From Symbiobacterium thermophilum (lineage in GTDB: Bacteria; Bacillota; Sulfobacillia; UBA995): a stretch of DNA of 55,705 bases. Position 1 is the first letter of the stretch, and every line of letters starts with the position of its first letter. This document shows positions 8,799 to 21,795 of the stretch, piece after piece. The stretch is taken from NCBI GenBank assembly GCA_020725145.1, contig DYFO01000009.1, forward strand, positions 1-55,705, in the 5' to 3' direction. Under the pieces are notes generated by a model. It was not told the origin of the DNA. It ran no database searches and worked only from the letters and a program-made list of their open reading frames with translations. The position numbers and the translations under genes were made by a program.

Positions 8799-11700
8799 TT
8801 AGTCCTCCCTCACCGCATCCTCGTGCAGGGCGAGGATGTCGCGGAGTTCCCGGTCGGACAGCTCGGTCAGCCAGTCCTCACCGGTACCGATCACGCGGTC
8901 GGCGATGTCCTTCTTCCGCTCGATCATCGCGTCGATCCGTTCCTCCAGCGTACCCGCACAGACGAACTTGTGCACTTGGACCTGCCGGGTTTGCCCAATC
9001 CGGAAAGCGCGGTCGGTAGCCTGATCTTCCACCGCCGGATTCCACCAGCGGTCGAAGTGGAAAACGTGGCTGGCGGCAGTCAGGTTCAAGCCGGTCCCGC
9101 CGGCTTTCAGTGACAGGACAAAGATGGGCGCTTTACCATCCTGAAAGCGTTCCACCATCCGGTCGCGCTCTACGCGGGGGACCCCACCGTGTAGAAACAG
9201 GACCTCCCGCCCAAAGGCATCCCTCAGGAACCGCAGCAAGAGCTGGCCCATCGCCGCGAACTGGGTGAAAACCAGGGCGCGTTCACCGGACTCCAGCACC
9301 TCCTCGAGCATCTCCGTGAGCCGGACGAGCTTGCCGGAACGGCCCGGTAGCGGTGAATTGTCCCCCAGGAAGTTGGCCGGATGGTTACACACCTGCTTGA
9401 GCTTCTGCAGGGTGGCGAGGATGAGACCCCTACGGCCCATGCCTTCGGCATCCTGGAGCGCCGCCTCCAGTTCCTCAAGGACCGCGGCATATAGGGAAGC
9501 CTGCTCCCTGGTGAGGTGGCAGAAGACCTTGGTTTCCACCTTCTCCGGTAGGTCGGCGATGATCGAGCGGTCGGTCTTCAGCCGCCGCAGTATGAAGGGA
9601 CCGGTGATGTGTTTGAGCCGCTCGGCCGCCACGCGGTCGCGCTCCGCCTGGATGGGCACAAAGAAGCGCCGGCTGAACTCGGCCCAGGTGCCGAGCAATC
9701 CAGGGTTGACGAACTCCATGATCGACCAAAGTTCACCCACGTTGTTCTCCACCGGAGTACCGGTCAGAGCGACACGGAAGTCTGCCCGGATCGAGCGCGC
9801 AGCCCGTGCCTGCTGGGTTTCGGGGTTCTTGATGTTTTGGGCCTCATCCAGGATCACCCCGGACCAGTCCACCTTCCGCAGAGCTTCGAGGTCACGAGAA
9901 AGCAGGCTGTAGCTCGAAATGACCATGGCGCATCTCGAGGCCGCTTTCCGGAAGCTCTCCCCCCTTTTCCTCTTCGGACCGTGGTGAACCATAACCGGCA
10001 GGTCGGGGGTGAAGCGGCTCGCCTCTCTTTGCCAGTTGTTGATCACCGAGGTCGGGCACACCAGCAGCACCGGCCGGTTACCGTTCGTACTCCATTCGCG
10101 CTGGATCAGCGCCAGGGTTTGAACGGTCTTGCCCAGCCCCATGTCATCGGCGAGGCATGCCCCGAGACCCCACTGGCGCAGGAAGGTCAACCAGGAATAG
10201 CCCCTGATCTGATAGGGTCTGAGGGTCCCCGTGAAACCCAGCGGGGGTGCAAGTTCTTCGAAGGCCGCTTTACCCTCCAGCTGCTCCAGCAGATCCCGGA
10301 CCCGGCCTGTCGCCTCCATGCCGGCAAGCTCCAGTCCCAGCATCCGCCGGCCGTCCAGCGCCATGTGAACGACATCGCCGACGCTAGCCGTGCTCGCACC
10401 TGGATTCCGGCACAAGTCGATGACCTTCGCGATCGCAGTCGCGTCCAGTTCCACCCACTGGCCGCGCAGGCGAACGAGAGGTACCTTCAACGCGGCCAGG
10501 GCCTGCAACTCCTCCAGGCTTATGGCGCAGTCGCCCAGCACCGCAGTCCATTCGATCTCAACCAGATCGGCCAGGGACAGCCCTCCCGTCGGACTGTTCC
10601 GGTCTGTGATCCTGGCCTGGAGCGCCAGTCGCGCCCGAGTTCCCCTGCGGGTCCACCATGACGGCAGCAGCACCCCGAAGCCGGCTTCCTCAAGGGCCAT
10701 GGCCTGTCCCTTCAGGAATTCATAGGCCGCGGCGGTGGACAGAGGGTAGCCACCAGGTTCGGCTTGCTCCAGGCTGGCCGCGATCCAGGGGCAGATGCCG
10801 GCCGCCTGCCCCAGCGCTGCGAGCAGGTACTCCCTGACCCCCGGACCAAAGCGCTTCAGGGCAGCCATTTCCCGCCCGCCGGCTCGCCACAGCTTGCTTG
10901 CCTCTACCAGCAGGCTCGGGTCGTCCTTGGGTTGAAGCAGGTAACGTACGTACCAGGTTGCCCCCCCGTCTTCCGGGAGGGTCTCCTGCGGCTCCTCCAG
11001 GCGAAAACAGAGGCGGAATGGGGAACCGTCGATCGCGTCCAGCGGTCGGCGCCACTGGCGGATCTGAACGGCCAGCCGCTCGAGCTCACCCGGGTCGCCA
11101 GACACGTTCCCGTCCGGCGTGTGCAAGGCGTCAAGCCAGGCATCGTGCAGGCTATCGAAGCTGGTCCGCCGTCCCGCGGCGGGTAAGCCCGAGCGAACCA
11201 GCACGTCGACGACCATGGACAAGAACCGGTGCAGGACCGCCGGGGACCGCGTCTCGGGCGGACAGGGGACGCCGGGCTCGGTAAGCGCCCGCGCCGCGGG
11301 GGGCATGAGGGCCGCCAGGCGCTCATGCGGCGCCGCATCTAGGCCGCTGACGATCGGGCACCAAACTGCCCGCCAGGTGCCCTGACCGCCGGCCAGACCG
11401 GGAAGATATCGCTGCCGGGCCACCAGGGATCCCGCGAAGCGCAGGGCCTTGCTCCAGTATGCCAGGTCCGCCCCCACGATGACGCCCGACGCGATGGCAC
11501 GCCGCTCTCCGATAGCGCACAGGAACTCGACGGCCTCCCCCGGAGCAAGGCAACAGGCCTCAAGCGGCCATGCCGCCAGCTTCACCCGGCCTCGCCCCAT
11601 CGGTTCGTGAGCGTTCAGCGATAAGACGGGTCGGCCACGCCGGGTTGGCAGCCAGGCTGCCAGTTCCCGCAATCGACCGGTCTTCACGCTGAACGCGGTC

Positions 11701-11813
11701 GGAACCTGCTCGAGCGCAGCGAGCAGTCGCCGCCCATCGGCAATAGTTCCGTCTGCCGTCTCGCCCCAAAGGAGGAACTGCTCCCCGGACATGGCGGCAT
11801 GGACAACGAGCAT
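8799..11813 (-). CDS. SNF2-family DNA translocase/helicase
   Basis: A 1004-residue Superfamily 2 ATPase. The N-terminal ~500 residues are the poorly conserved SNF2-associated region (SNF2_assoc type). The motor follows: Walker A DDMGLGKTVQTLALI, motif II ILDEAQNIKNP, motif III LTGTPVENNVGELWS, and the C-terminal RecA lobe with RAFRIGQTRQVQVHKFV. Such proteins are dsDNA translocases rather than strand-separating helicases. I chose the ATG at 11813, in frame with family N-termini (MLVVHAAMSGEQFLLWGE); its ribosome site is weak. The frame is open a further 43 codons upstream. It forms a two-gene unit with the SWIM protein downstream. Confidence 0.93.
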   Translation of the reverse strand: MLVVHAAMSGEQFLLWGETADGTIADGRRLLAALEQVPTAFSVKTGRLRELAAWLPTRRGRPVLSLNAHEPMGRGRVKLAAWPLEACCLAPGEAVEFLCAIGERRAIASGVIVGADLAYWSKALRFAGSLVARQRYLPGLAGGQGTWRAVWCPIVSGLDAAPHERLAALMPPAARALTEPGVPCPPETRSPAVLHRFLSMVVDVLVRSGLPAAGRRTSFDSLHDAWLDALHTPDGNVSGDPGELERLAVQIRQWRRPLDAIDGSPFRLCFRLEEPQETLPEDGGATWYVRYLLQPKDDPSLLVEASKLWRAGGREMAALKRFGPGVREYLLAALGQAAGICPWIAASLEQAEPGGYPLSTAAAYEFLKGQAMALEEAGFGVLLPSWWTRRGTRARLALQARITDRNSPTGGLSLADLVEIEWTAVLGDCAISLEELQALAALKVPLVRLRGQWVELDATAIAKVIDLCRNPGASTASVGDVVHMALDGRRMLGLELAGMEATGRVRDLLEQLEGKAAFEELAPPLGFTGTLRPYQIRGYSWLTFLRQWGLGACLADDMGLGKTVQTLALIQREWSTNGNRPVLLVCPTSVINNWQREASRFTPDLPVMVHHGPKRKRGESFRKAASRCAMVISSYSLLSRDLEALRKVDWSGVILDEAQNIKNPETQQARAARSIRADFRVALTGTPVENNVGELWSIMEFVNPGLLGTWAEFSRRFFVPIQAERDRVAAERLKHITGPFILRRLKTDRSIIADLPEKVETKVFCHLTREQASLYAAVLEELEAALQDAEGMGRRGLILATLQKLKQVCNHPANFLGDNSPLPGRSGKLVRLTEMLEEVLESGERALVFTQFAAMGQLLLRFLRDAFGREVLFLHGGVPRVERDRMVERFQDGKAPIFVLSLKAGGTGLNLTAASHVFHFDRWWNPAVEDQATDRAFRIGQTRQVQVHKFVCAGTLEERIDAMIERKKDIADRVIGTGEDWLTELSDRELRDILALHEDAVRED

Positions 11814-12179
11814 CGTGATCTCTTTCAGCCGGTCGGACCCGGTGCCGGCCTTAGGGTAGTCTTCTCGGTACACCTGTGCTGTCTGAGTACCTGTCGCACT
11901 CGGGTGAGGTCTTTTCGCTTCACCGCCGCCCCTCACCTGCAAAGACCACGCGGGCGGTCAGCTAGCCCCCAAGCACGGGGAAGAGGGAACCAGGCCCCGC
12001 CCGGCGAAGGGCACGGAGGTATGCCCCTTTCCGGCGACCTAAGATGCGCCCCCCCAAGGAGAGAGCCATACACGTCAGCCACGAAACCCCGGAGCAGACC
12101 GAGAAGCGGCTTGTGCGTGTGATCGCAGGCGCCGAGCTGCGCATCTATAGGGTCGGGGCAAGCGGAGGGAGGTGCGGTC
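11814..12179. other. Non-coding intergenic region with many long-range inverted repeats; candidate structured RNA
   Basis: This 366-nt gap separates the divergent SNF2 and rRNA methyltransferase genes and holds no convincing ORF. It contains several complementary pairs. GGTGAGG 11903-11909 pairs with 11931-11937, and GGTCTTT 11908-11914 with 11941-11947; these two compete. CGGGCGG 11951-11957 pairs with 11997-12003. A nested rod then follows: GCCC 12023-12026 with 12156-12159, CGACC 12035-12039 with 12151-12155, AGATGCGC 12042-12049 with 12139-12146, and an inner ACACG/CGTGT plus AGCC/GGCT set. The rod ends about 2 nt before the purine-rich ribosome site of the methyltransferase. I could not match it to 6S RNA, RNase P, tmRNA, SRP RNA or a known riboswitch by eye. 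It could be a leader of either gene or an independent small RNA. Confidence 0.45.
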
Positions 12180-13376
12180 TTGGCAGAGGTACGTCTGGTC
12201 CGCCGGCGCAGACCCCGGATCGAACAGGGGCACCCATGGGTGTTCCGCACCGAGATCGAGGAAGTGCGGGGTGAGGCCGCTCCCGGCGATGTGGTCACGG
12301 TGACCGACCACCGGGGCCGTTTCCTCGGGAGAGGCTACTGGAACCCGGCATCGCAGATCGCTGTGCGCCTGCTGACCCGTGACGACCGTGCGGTGGATGC
12401 GCAGTTCTTGCATGAAAAGGTCAGGGCGGCTTGGGAGCATCGCCGATGGCTGTGGTGCCGCGGGTTAATGGGCGCGAAGGCGGAACCGCACCTGTGCCGG
12501 GTAATAAACGCCGAGGCAGACGGCCTGCCGGCGCTGGTGGTGGATCGCTTCGATGCGGTACTCGTGGTGCAGGCACTTGCCCTGGGGATGGAGCGGCTGC
12601 TAGGTCCGGTGCTGGATGCCTTGGAGGAAATCGTGCGTCCCCGGGGGATCTACGCCCGTAACGACGCCCCCGTGCGTAGCCTGGAGGGCTTGCCGCTGGA
12701 GAAGGGCTGGCTGCGGGGCGGGGGCTGGACGCGTCCGGTGGTGGAGGAAGGCGGGCTGGAGATCGAGATCGACATTGAAAACGGGCAGAAGACGGGGTAT
12801 TTCCTCGACCAGGCGGCCAACCGCCGGGCCATCTCGCCCCTGTGCCCGGGGGCCAGGGTGCTGGATGCTTTCTGCTACACCGGAGCCTTTGCCCTGCAGG
12901 CAGCCCGATCTGGGGCGGCGGAGGTCACCGGCATCGAGATCTCCTCCGAGGCGGTGGAGCTGGCCGGGCGAAACGCACGGCGAAACGGGCTCGACGGTCG
13001 GGTGCGTTTCCGTACGGGCAACGCCTTTGATGAGCTTCGGCGACTCGAGAGGGACAAGGCGGTCTACGATCTGGTAGTGCTCGACCCACCGTCCTTCGCC
13101 CGCAGCCGCTCCGCGCTGCCCGGAGCCATCCGGGGATATAAGGAGATCAACCTGCGCGGCATGTCGCTGCTCCGCCCGGGAGGGTTCCTGGTTACCGCGT
13201 CGTGCTCCTATCACCTGACGGAAGCGGAGTTTCGAAACGTCCTGGTGGATGCAGCCCAGGACCTGGGGCGGGAACTGCGGTTGCTGGAGGCCCGGGGTCA
13301 AGCGCCCGACCATCCGGCTCTGCTGGGGATACCGGAGACGCGCTACCTGAAGTGCCTCTTCCTGCAGGTGCTGTAG
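12180..13376 (+). CDS. Class I SAM-dependent rRNA (cytosine-C5) methyltransferase, RlmI/YwbD family
   Basis: A 398-residue protein with an N-terminal PUA domain (about 1-75, including QGHPWVFRTEI and GYWNPASQIAVRLLTR), a middle RlmI-like domain and a C-terminal Rossmann methyltransferase. SAM-binding motif I is VLDAFCYTGAFALQAA near 225, the acidic motif II is TGIEIS, and the catalytic-site motif is LDPPSFARSR near 305. Conserved cysteines in FCYTGAF and TASCSYHL fit a 5-methylcytosine enzyme acting on 23S rRNA. The TTG at 12180 follows GGAGGGAGGTG by a good distance. The gene stands alone, convergent with gatB after 47 nt, and its leader has unusual secondary structure potential. Confidence 0.9.
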   Translation: MAEVRLVRRRRPRIEQGHPWVFRTEIEEVRGEAAPGDVVTVTDHRGRFLGRGYWNPASQIAVRLLTRDDRAVDAQFLHEKVRAAWEHRRWLWCRGLMGAKAEPHLCRVINAEADGLPALVVDRFDAVLVVQALALGMERLLGPVLDALEEIVRPRGIYARNDAPVRSLEGLPLEKGWLRGGGWTRPVVEEGGLEIEIDIENGQKTGYFLDQAANRRAISPLCPGARVLDAFCYTGAFALQAARSGAAEVTGIEISSEAVELAGRNARRNGLDGRVRFRTGNAFDELRRLERDKAVYDLVVLDPPSFARSRSALPGAIRGYKEINLRGMSLLRPGGFLVTASCSYHLTEAEFRNVLVDAAQDLGRELRLLEARGQAPDHPALLGIPETRYLKCLFLQVL

Positions 13377-13423
13377 ATCTACGCGGCGAGAACCTCAGCC
13401 CAGCGGAATGATCTCTGCGGGCG

Positions 13424-14883
<1,460 letters not shown>

Positions 14884-14887
<4 letters not shown>

Positions 14888-16373
14888 GCGTCATCCCCCC
14901 TTCCGGCCGCGATGCCGGGGGGAACTGCCTGCCGCCACTCGGGGGTGGCAACCTCGTACGCATGGGCAACCCGCAGCAAGGTCTCCTCCTCAAAAGGCCG
15001 TCCTACGAGCTGCAGGCCTACCGGCAGCCCGCGGCTGAACCCGCACGGGAGGGAGATACCCGGCAGGCCGGCCAGGTTGACGGGGATGGTAAGCGCGTCG
15101 GCCATGTACATGCGCAGGGGATCGGAGGCCCGCTCGCCGTGGCGGAAGGCCACCTCCGGGGAGGTCGGCATCGCCAGCACGTCAAAGCGCTCGAAAGCCC
15201 GGTCGAAGTCCTGGCGGATGAGGCTTCTGACCTTCTGGGATTTCAGATAGTAGGCCTCGTAGTAGCCGGCGCTGAGAGCGTAGGTCCCGAGCATGATGCG
15301 CCGCTTGACCTCGCGGCCGAAGCCTTGCTGACGGCTCAGCGTATAAAGCTCGGTCAGGCTCTTGGCCCCGGGTGCCCGCCACCCGTAACGCACCCCGTCA
15401 TAACGCGCCAGGTTCGAGGAGGCCTCGGCCGGCGCCAGGACGTAGTAGGTGGCCACCGCGTACTCGGTGTGCGGCAGTGAGCACTCGGCCGCCTCCGCTC
15501 CCATCCCGACCAGGAGGTCCACGGCCTGGCGGACAAGCCGGGCCACTTCGGGGTCCACCCCTGTGCCGAAGTACTCCAGGGGAACGCCGATCTTGATGCC
15601 CCTGACCTCGCCGTCCAGCCTGGCCGCCCAGTCGGGCACGGGTACGGCGGCCGATGTGGAGTCCAGCGGATCATGCCCCGATATCGCATGCAGCACCGTG
15701 GCAGAGTCGCGCACCGTCCGCGCAAGCGGCCCTACCTGGTCGAGCGAAGAGGCAAAGGCGATCAGGCCGTAGCGGGAGACGCGGCCGTAGGTCGGCTTGA
15801 GCCCCACCACTCCCGTGAAGGAGGCGGGCTGGCGAATCGAGCCGCCGGTATCGGAGCCGAGGGCATACACCACCTCGCCGGCGGCTACCGCGGCGGCAGA
15901 ACCACCGCTCGAGCCGCCGGGAACGCGTTTGGGGTCCCAAGGATTGCGCGTGGGGAAGAAGGCCGAGTTCTCGGTGGAAGAACCCATGGCGAACTCGTCC
16001 AGATTGGTCTTGCCCACCAGCACCGCGCCGGCGGCCTCCAGCCGGCGCCACACGGTGGCGCTGTAAGGCGGGCGGTAGCCGTCAAGCATTCGCGACCCGC
16101 AGGTGGTTGGAATGCCTCGGGTGCAGAGGTTGTCCTTGAGCGCCATGGGGATGCCGGCCAGAGGCGAAAGGCGGTCGCCCCTGGACCTCGCCCGATCCAC
16201 GGCCGCCGCCTGCGCGAGCGCCGTTTCAGGGAGGACGGTGATGAAAGCGCGGAGCGTGCCGTCCAGCCGCTCGACCCGGTCGAGCGCCTCCTCAACCAGC
16301 TCCACCGCGCTGTACTCCTTGCGCGCGAGCTCGCTCGCCAGCCGGTCGATGCTCCCCAGCAACCGCAAGGTCG

Positions 16374-16377
<4 letters not shown>
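14884..16377 (-). CDS. gatA: Asp/Glu-tRNA amidotransferase subunit A (GatA)
   Basis: A 497-residue amidase-signature protein that releases ammonia from glutamine for the GatCAB complex. The Ser-cisSer-Lys triad is visible as Lys81 ([10 protein letters not shown]), Ser156 ([11 protein letters not shown]) and Ser180 ([14 protein letters not shown]). The GTG start at 16377 overlaps the gatC stop (GTGA). The frame is open 21 codons further upstream, but that reading would run antiparallel to the coupled arrangement. It sits between gatC and gatB in the order ligA-gatC-gatA-gatB. Presence of the complex implies indirect synthesis of Gln-tRNA and/or Asn-tRNA. Confidence 0.96.
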
Positions 16378-18748
<2,371 letters not shown>

Positions 18749-19519
18749 TCACTGTCCCTCCTCGGTCACCCTGGCACCGGCCAACAGGGTGGCTACCGCC
18801 AGACCCGCAACGGCCGCCGCCAGTTCCACAGGTCCGAACCGCGCCGGCCAGAGGCACCGCACCGAACCGGCCATCATCCCCCCTAGCATTGCCATGACGG
18901 GCCGGGGGCGACGGGCGAGGAGCCAAAGGGTCACGCGGGACAAGAGGAGCACGCCCACGACGCCGCCCGCGCCCAGCGCGGCCAGAGCGGGAAGCTCCAG
19001 CTGGTTGAGCGCCTCCAGCGCCCGGTGATACTGCCCCAACGCCACGAGAACGGTGCTTCCCGAGATCCCGGGCAGCACCATCACCGCGCTGGCGGCGGCG
19101 CCCGCCACCAGCAGAAGTGCGATAGAGGCGGGACCCTCGCCCCGGTGCTGCGAGGTACCCACGAACGCCAACACCGCCCCCAACCCGACCAGCGCCGGCA
19201 GCACCCCGGCAAGGGTGAAAGCGCCCGCGCGCCTGAGCACCCCTGGCACCACTCCCAGCACCAGACCGAGCAAGAAGGCGGTAAGCGCTCCGGGAACCAG
19301 TTCGAGCAGATAACCCACGATCCGCGCCCCCAGCATGACGCCGGCCAGCATCCCCGACCAGAGCCATATCTCCCGGCGCCATCGCAGGTCGCGCAGCGAC
19401 TCTAAAAACCGACGGTAAAACCCGAGCATCAGCGCGGCCGTGCCGCCGCTAATGCCGGGAAGCACGATGGCAAAACCAATCCACAGCCCCCGCAGGATCC
19501 AGACTGCCTCGGGTCGCAT
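18749..19519 (-). CDS. DUF368 membrane protein (PopT-type polyprenyl-phosphate translocase)
   Basis: A 256-residue membrane protein with about seven hydrophobic spans. It shows the duplicated DUF368 signature: VLPGISGGTAALMLGFY near residue 20 and VMVLPGISGSTVLVALGQY near 150. DUF368 proteins have been shown in other bacteria to recycle undecaprenyl phosphate across the membrane (PopT); transfer of that function to this protein is inference. The gene lies 10 nt after pcrA and 3 nt before ligA, in an otherwise DNA-metabolism run. Confidence 0.85.
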   Translation of the reverse strand: MRPEAVWILRGLWIGFAIVLPGISGGTAALMLGFYRRFLESLRDLRWRREIWLWSGMLAGVMLGARIVGYLLELVPGALTAFLLGLVLGVVPGVLRRAGAFTLAGVLPALVGLGAVLAFVGTSQHRGEGPASIALLLVAGAAASAVMVLPGISGSTVLVALGQYHRALEALNQLELPALAALGAGGVVGVLLLSRVTLWLLARRPRPVMAMLGGMMAGSVRCLWPARFGPVELAAAVAGLAVATLLAGARVTEEGQ

Positions 19520-19529
19520 GCCTGCCCCC

Positions 19530-21710
19530 TCAGGGTCGCGTTAACTTGGCGTAACGCGCCAGCACCACCTTGACTCCCAGGCCGGGGAAGGCCAGCGTCA
19601 GCTCGAGATCGCCGGCCTGCTCCCGCCGGGAGACCACCGTTCCCAGTCCCCACCTGGGGTGATGCACCTTGTCACCGGGTCGGAAGTCGGTCTCGGCGCG
19701 GGCTGGCGGAGCGACACCTTGCGGGCGGCCCGCCAGGCCCGGCCGGCAGACACGCACCGCGACGTCGGGTTCCGCCCGGAGGTGCCGCAGCAGGGAAGCG
19801 GGGATCTCAGCGATGAAACGCGACGGCCGCCTGTGCGAAGGCCTGCCGAACAGCGTACGGTCGGCGGCCCAGGTCAGGTATAGCTCCTGTTCCGCCCTGG
19901 TGATGCCCACGTACAGCAGCCGACGCTCCTCCTCCAGCTCCTCCGGAAGCTCCGAGGAGCGGGCGTGGGGGAAAAGACCTTCCTCCAGCCCCACGCAGAA
20001 CACCGTGGGGAATTCCAGCCCCTTGGCGTTGTGGGCGGTCATCAGCACCACCGCCCCCGGACCTCCCTCAAGCGAGTCGATGTCGGCTACCAGCGCGGCC
20101 AGACCCAAGAAGGCCTCGAGCGAGGGATCTTCGCTCTCCTCCACGAAGACGCGGGCCATCGAGGCAAGCTCCTGCAGGTTCTCCAGGCGGGACAAGGCCT
20201 CCGGGGTGGCCTGTTGCAAGAGCCATGCCGCATAACCGCTCTCCTCGATCACCCTGCGAACCAGCTCCGGCAAAGAGGTGTTCGCCAAAGCACCTCGGAG
20301 GTCGCCGAACAGGGTGCCCAGTTCCTTGAGCGCACGGGCGGCCCGCGCCGGGACCCCTTCGAGTTCATCGGCCTGCAGGCAGCACTCCAACAAGGGTCGG
20401 CCCAAGGCCCGGGCGTGCTCCTTCAGCCTCGCCAACGTGGCCTCTCCCGTCCCCCGCGGCGGGACGTTGAGGATGCGCTCAAGGGACAGGTCGTCTTGAG
20501 GGTTGGCCACCACCTTCAGGTAGGCCAGCACGTCCTTTACCTCGCGGCGCTCGTAGAAGCGGGTACCTCCTACCACCCGGTAGGGTATTCCCCGGCGCAT
20601 CAGCTCATCCTCGAAGGTTCGTGATTGGGCGTGCGTCCTGTACAGCACGGCGTACGAGCCCGGTGAACGCCCCCGGCCGAGTCCCCGCGCGATCTCCGAG
20701 GCCACGAAGGCGGCTTCGCCTTGCTCGCTGGACGCCTGATAGAGCACAGGTTGGGGGCCTTCACGACGCTCGGTCCACAGCGCCTTGGGCACCCGTAACG
20801 CGTTATGGGCGATGAGGGCGTTGGCCACCTCCAGCACCGGCTGCACGGAGCGGTAGTTCTGCTCGAGCCGGATCACCCGCGCATCGGGGTAGTCGCGCTG
20901 GAAGTCGAGGATGTTCCGGATGTCGGCATTGCGCCACCCGTAGATGCTCTGATCGCTGTCCCCCACCACCGCCAGGTTGCGGTGACGTCGGGCCAGGAGA
21001 TCGACCAGCGCATACTGGGCATGGTTGGTATCCTGGTATTCGTCCACCAACACGTGCTGAAAGCGCTCCTGCCAGTGGGCAAGGATGTCCTCGTGCTCGC
21101 CCAACAGGCAGACGGTGAGCCGGATGAGATCGTCGAAATCCATAGCTCCCGCGGCCCGCAGGCGTTCCTGGTAATGGCGGTAGAAAACGGCCACCCGCTC
21201 CGTGTGATAGTCCGACGCCTCCTCCCAGGCATCCTCGGGTCCCAATAGCTCGCTCTTGGCCCGGCTCACGGCGGCCACCATGGCGGCTGGCGGCCAGCGC
21301 TTCTCGTCCCAGTCCAGCTCGCGGAGGCAAGCTCGCGCCAGTTCGAGCTGGTCCTCGGCGTCGTAAACCGAGAACGACGCCGGATAGCCGAGGGCCTGGG
21401 CGTGCCGGCGGAGGATGCGCAGGCAGGCGGCGTGGAAGGTGTGGATCCAGATGTCACGGGCGGCCGAACCGACCAGGGCGACAACGCGGTCGCGCATCTC
21501 GGTAGCCGCCTTGTTGGTGAAGGTGATGGCCAGGAGTTCCCACGGCTGGGCCGTGCGCGAAGCCACCAGGTGCGCGACCCGACGCGTCAGGGTGCGTGTC
21601 TTGCCGGTTCCCGCCCCCGCCACCACCAGTAGCGGGCTCCCCCGGTGAAGCACTGCCTCCCTCTGTGGCGGGTTGAGCCCCTCCAGTAAGGCGTCGGCAC
21701 CTCCGGTCAT
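19530..21710 (-). CDS. pcrA: ATP-dependent DNA helicase PcrA/UvrD
   Basis: A 726-residue Superfamily 1A 3'-5' helicase for repair and replication-conflict removal. It has the Q motif NPPQREAV, Walker A VVAGAGTGKTRTL, motif II VDEYQDTNHAQY, motif III GDSDQSIYGWRNADI, and motif VI VGITRAEQELYLTWA. The C-terminal ~60 residues (DKVHHPRWGLGTVVSRR) form the Tudor-like domain typical of PcrA, which contacts RNA polymerase. The ATG at 21710 gives the family N-terminus MTGGADALLEGLNPPQREA; the frame is open 36 codons further. It is followed 10 nt later by the DUF368 gene. Confidence 0.95.
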   Translation of the reverse strand: MTGGADALLEGLNPPQREAVLHRGSPLLVVAGAGTGKTRTLTRRVAHLVASRTAQPWELLAITFTNKAATEMRDRVVALVGSAARDIWIHTFHAACLRILRRHAQALGYPASFSVYDAEDQLELARACLRELDWDEKRWPPAAMVAAVSRAKSELLGPEDAWEEASDYHTERVAVFYRHYQERLRAAGAMDFDDLIRLTVCLLGEHEDILAHWQERFQHVLVDEYQDTNHAQYALVDLLARRHRNLAVVGDSDQSIYGWRNADIRNILDFQRDYPDARVIRLEQNYRSVQPVLEVANALIAHNALRVPKALWTERREGPQPVLYQASSEQGEAAFVASEIARGLGRGRSPGSYAVLYRTHAQSRTFEDELMRRGIPYRVVGGTRFYERREVKDVLAYLKVVANPQDDLSLERILNVPPRGTGEATLARLKEHARALGRPLLECCLQADELEGVPARAARALKELGTLFGDLRGALANTSLPELVRRVIEESGYAAWLLQQATPEALSRLENLQELASMARVFVEESEDPSLEAFLGLAALVADIDSLEGGPGAVVLMTAHNAKGLEFPTVFCVGLEEGLFPHARSSELPEELEEERRLLYVGITRAEQELYLTWAADRTLFGRPSHRRPSRFIAEIPASLLRHLRAEPDVAVRVCRPGLAGRPQGVAPPARAETDFRPGDKVHHPRWGLGTVVSRREQAGDLELTLAFPGLGVKVVLARYAKLTRP

Positions 21711-21795
21711 CCACGCAACCCCCCCGGCCGAACCCTGGGCTTGCGGCCTTTCGGGCCGGACGCACGAGGGTTCTACGGCCGGTCGGGGATCACCT

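Noticed and set aside
11940-12060. Cyclic di-AMP (ydaO) riboswitch, from GGTCAGCTAGCC and AGAGGGAACC resemblances
   Set aside because: The elements are in the wrong order and the other conserved ydaO blocks are absent on both strands.
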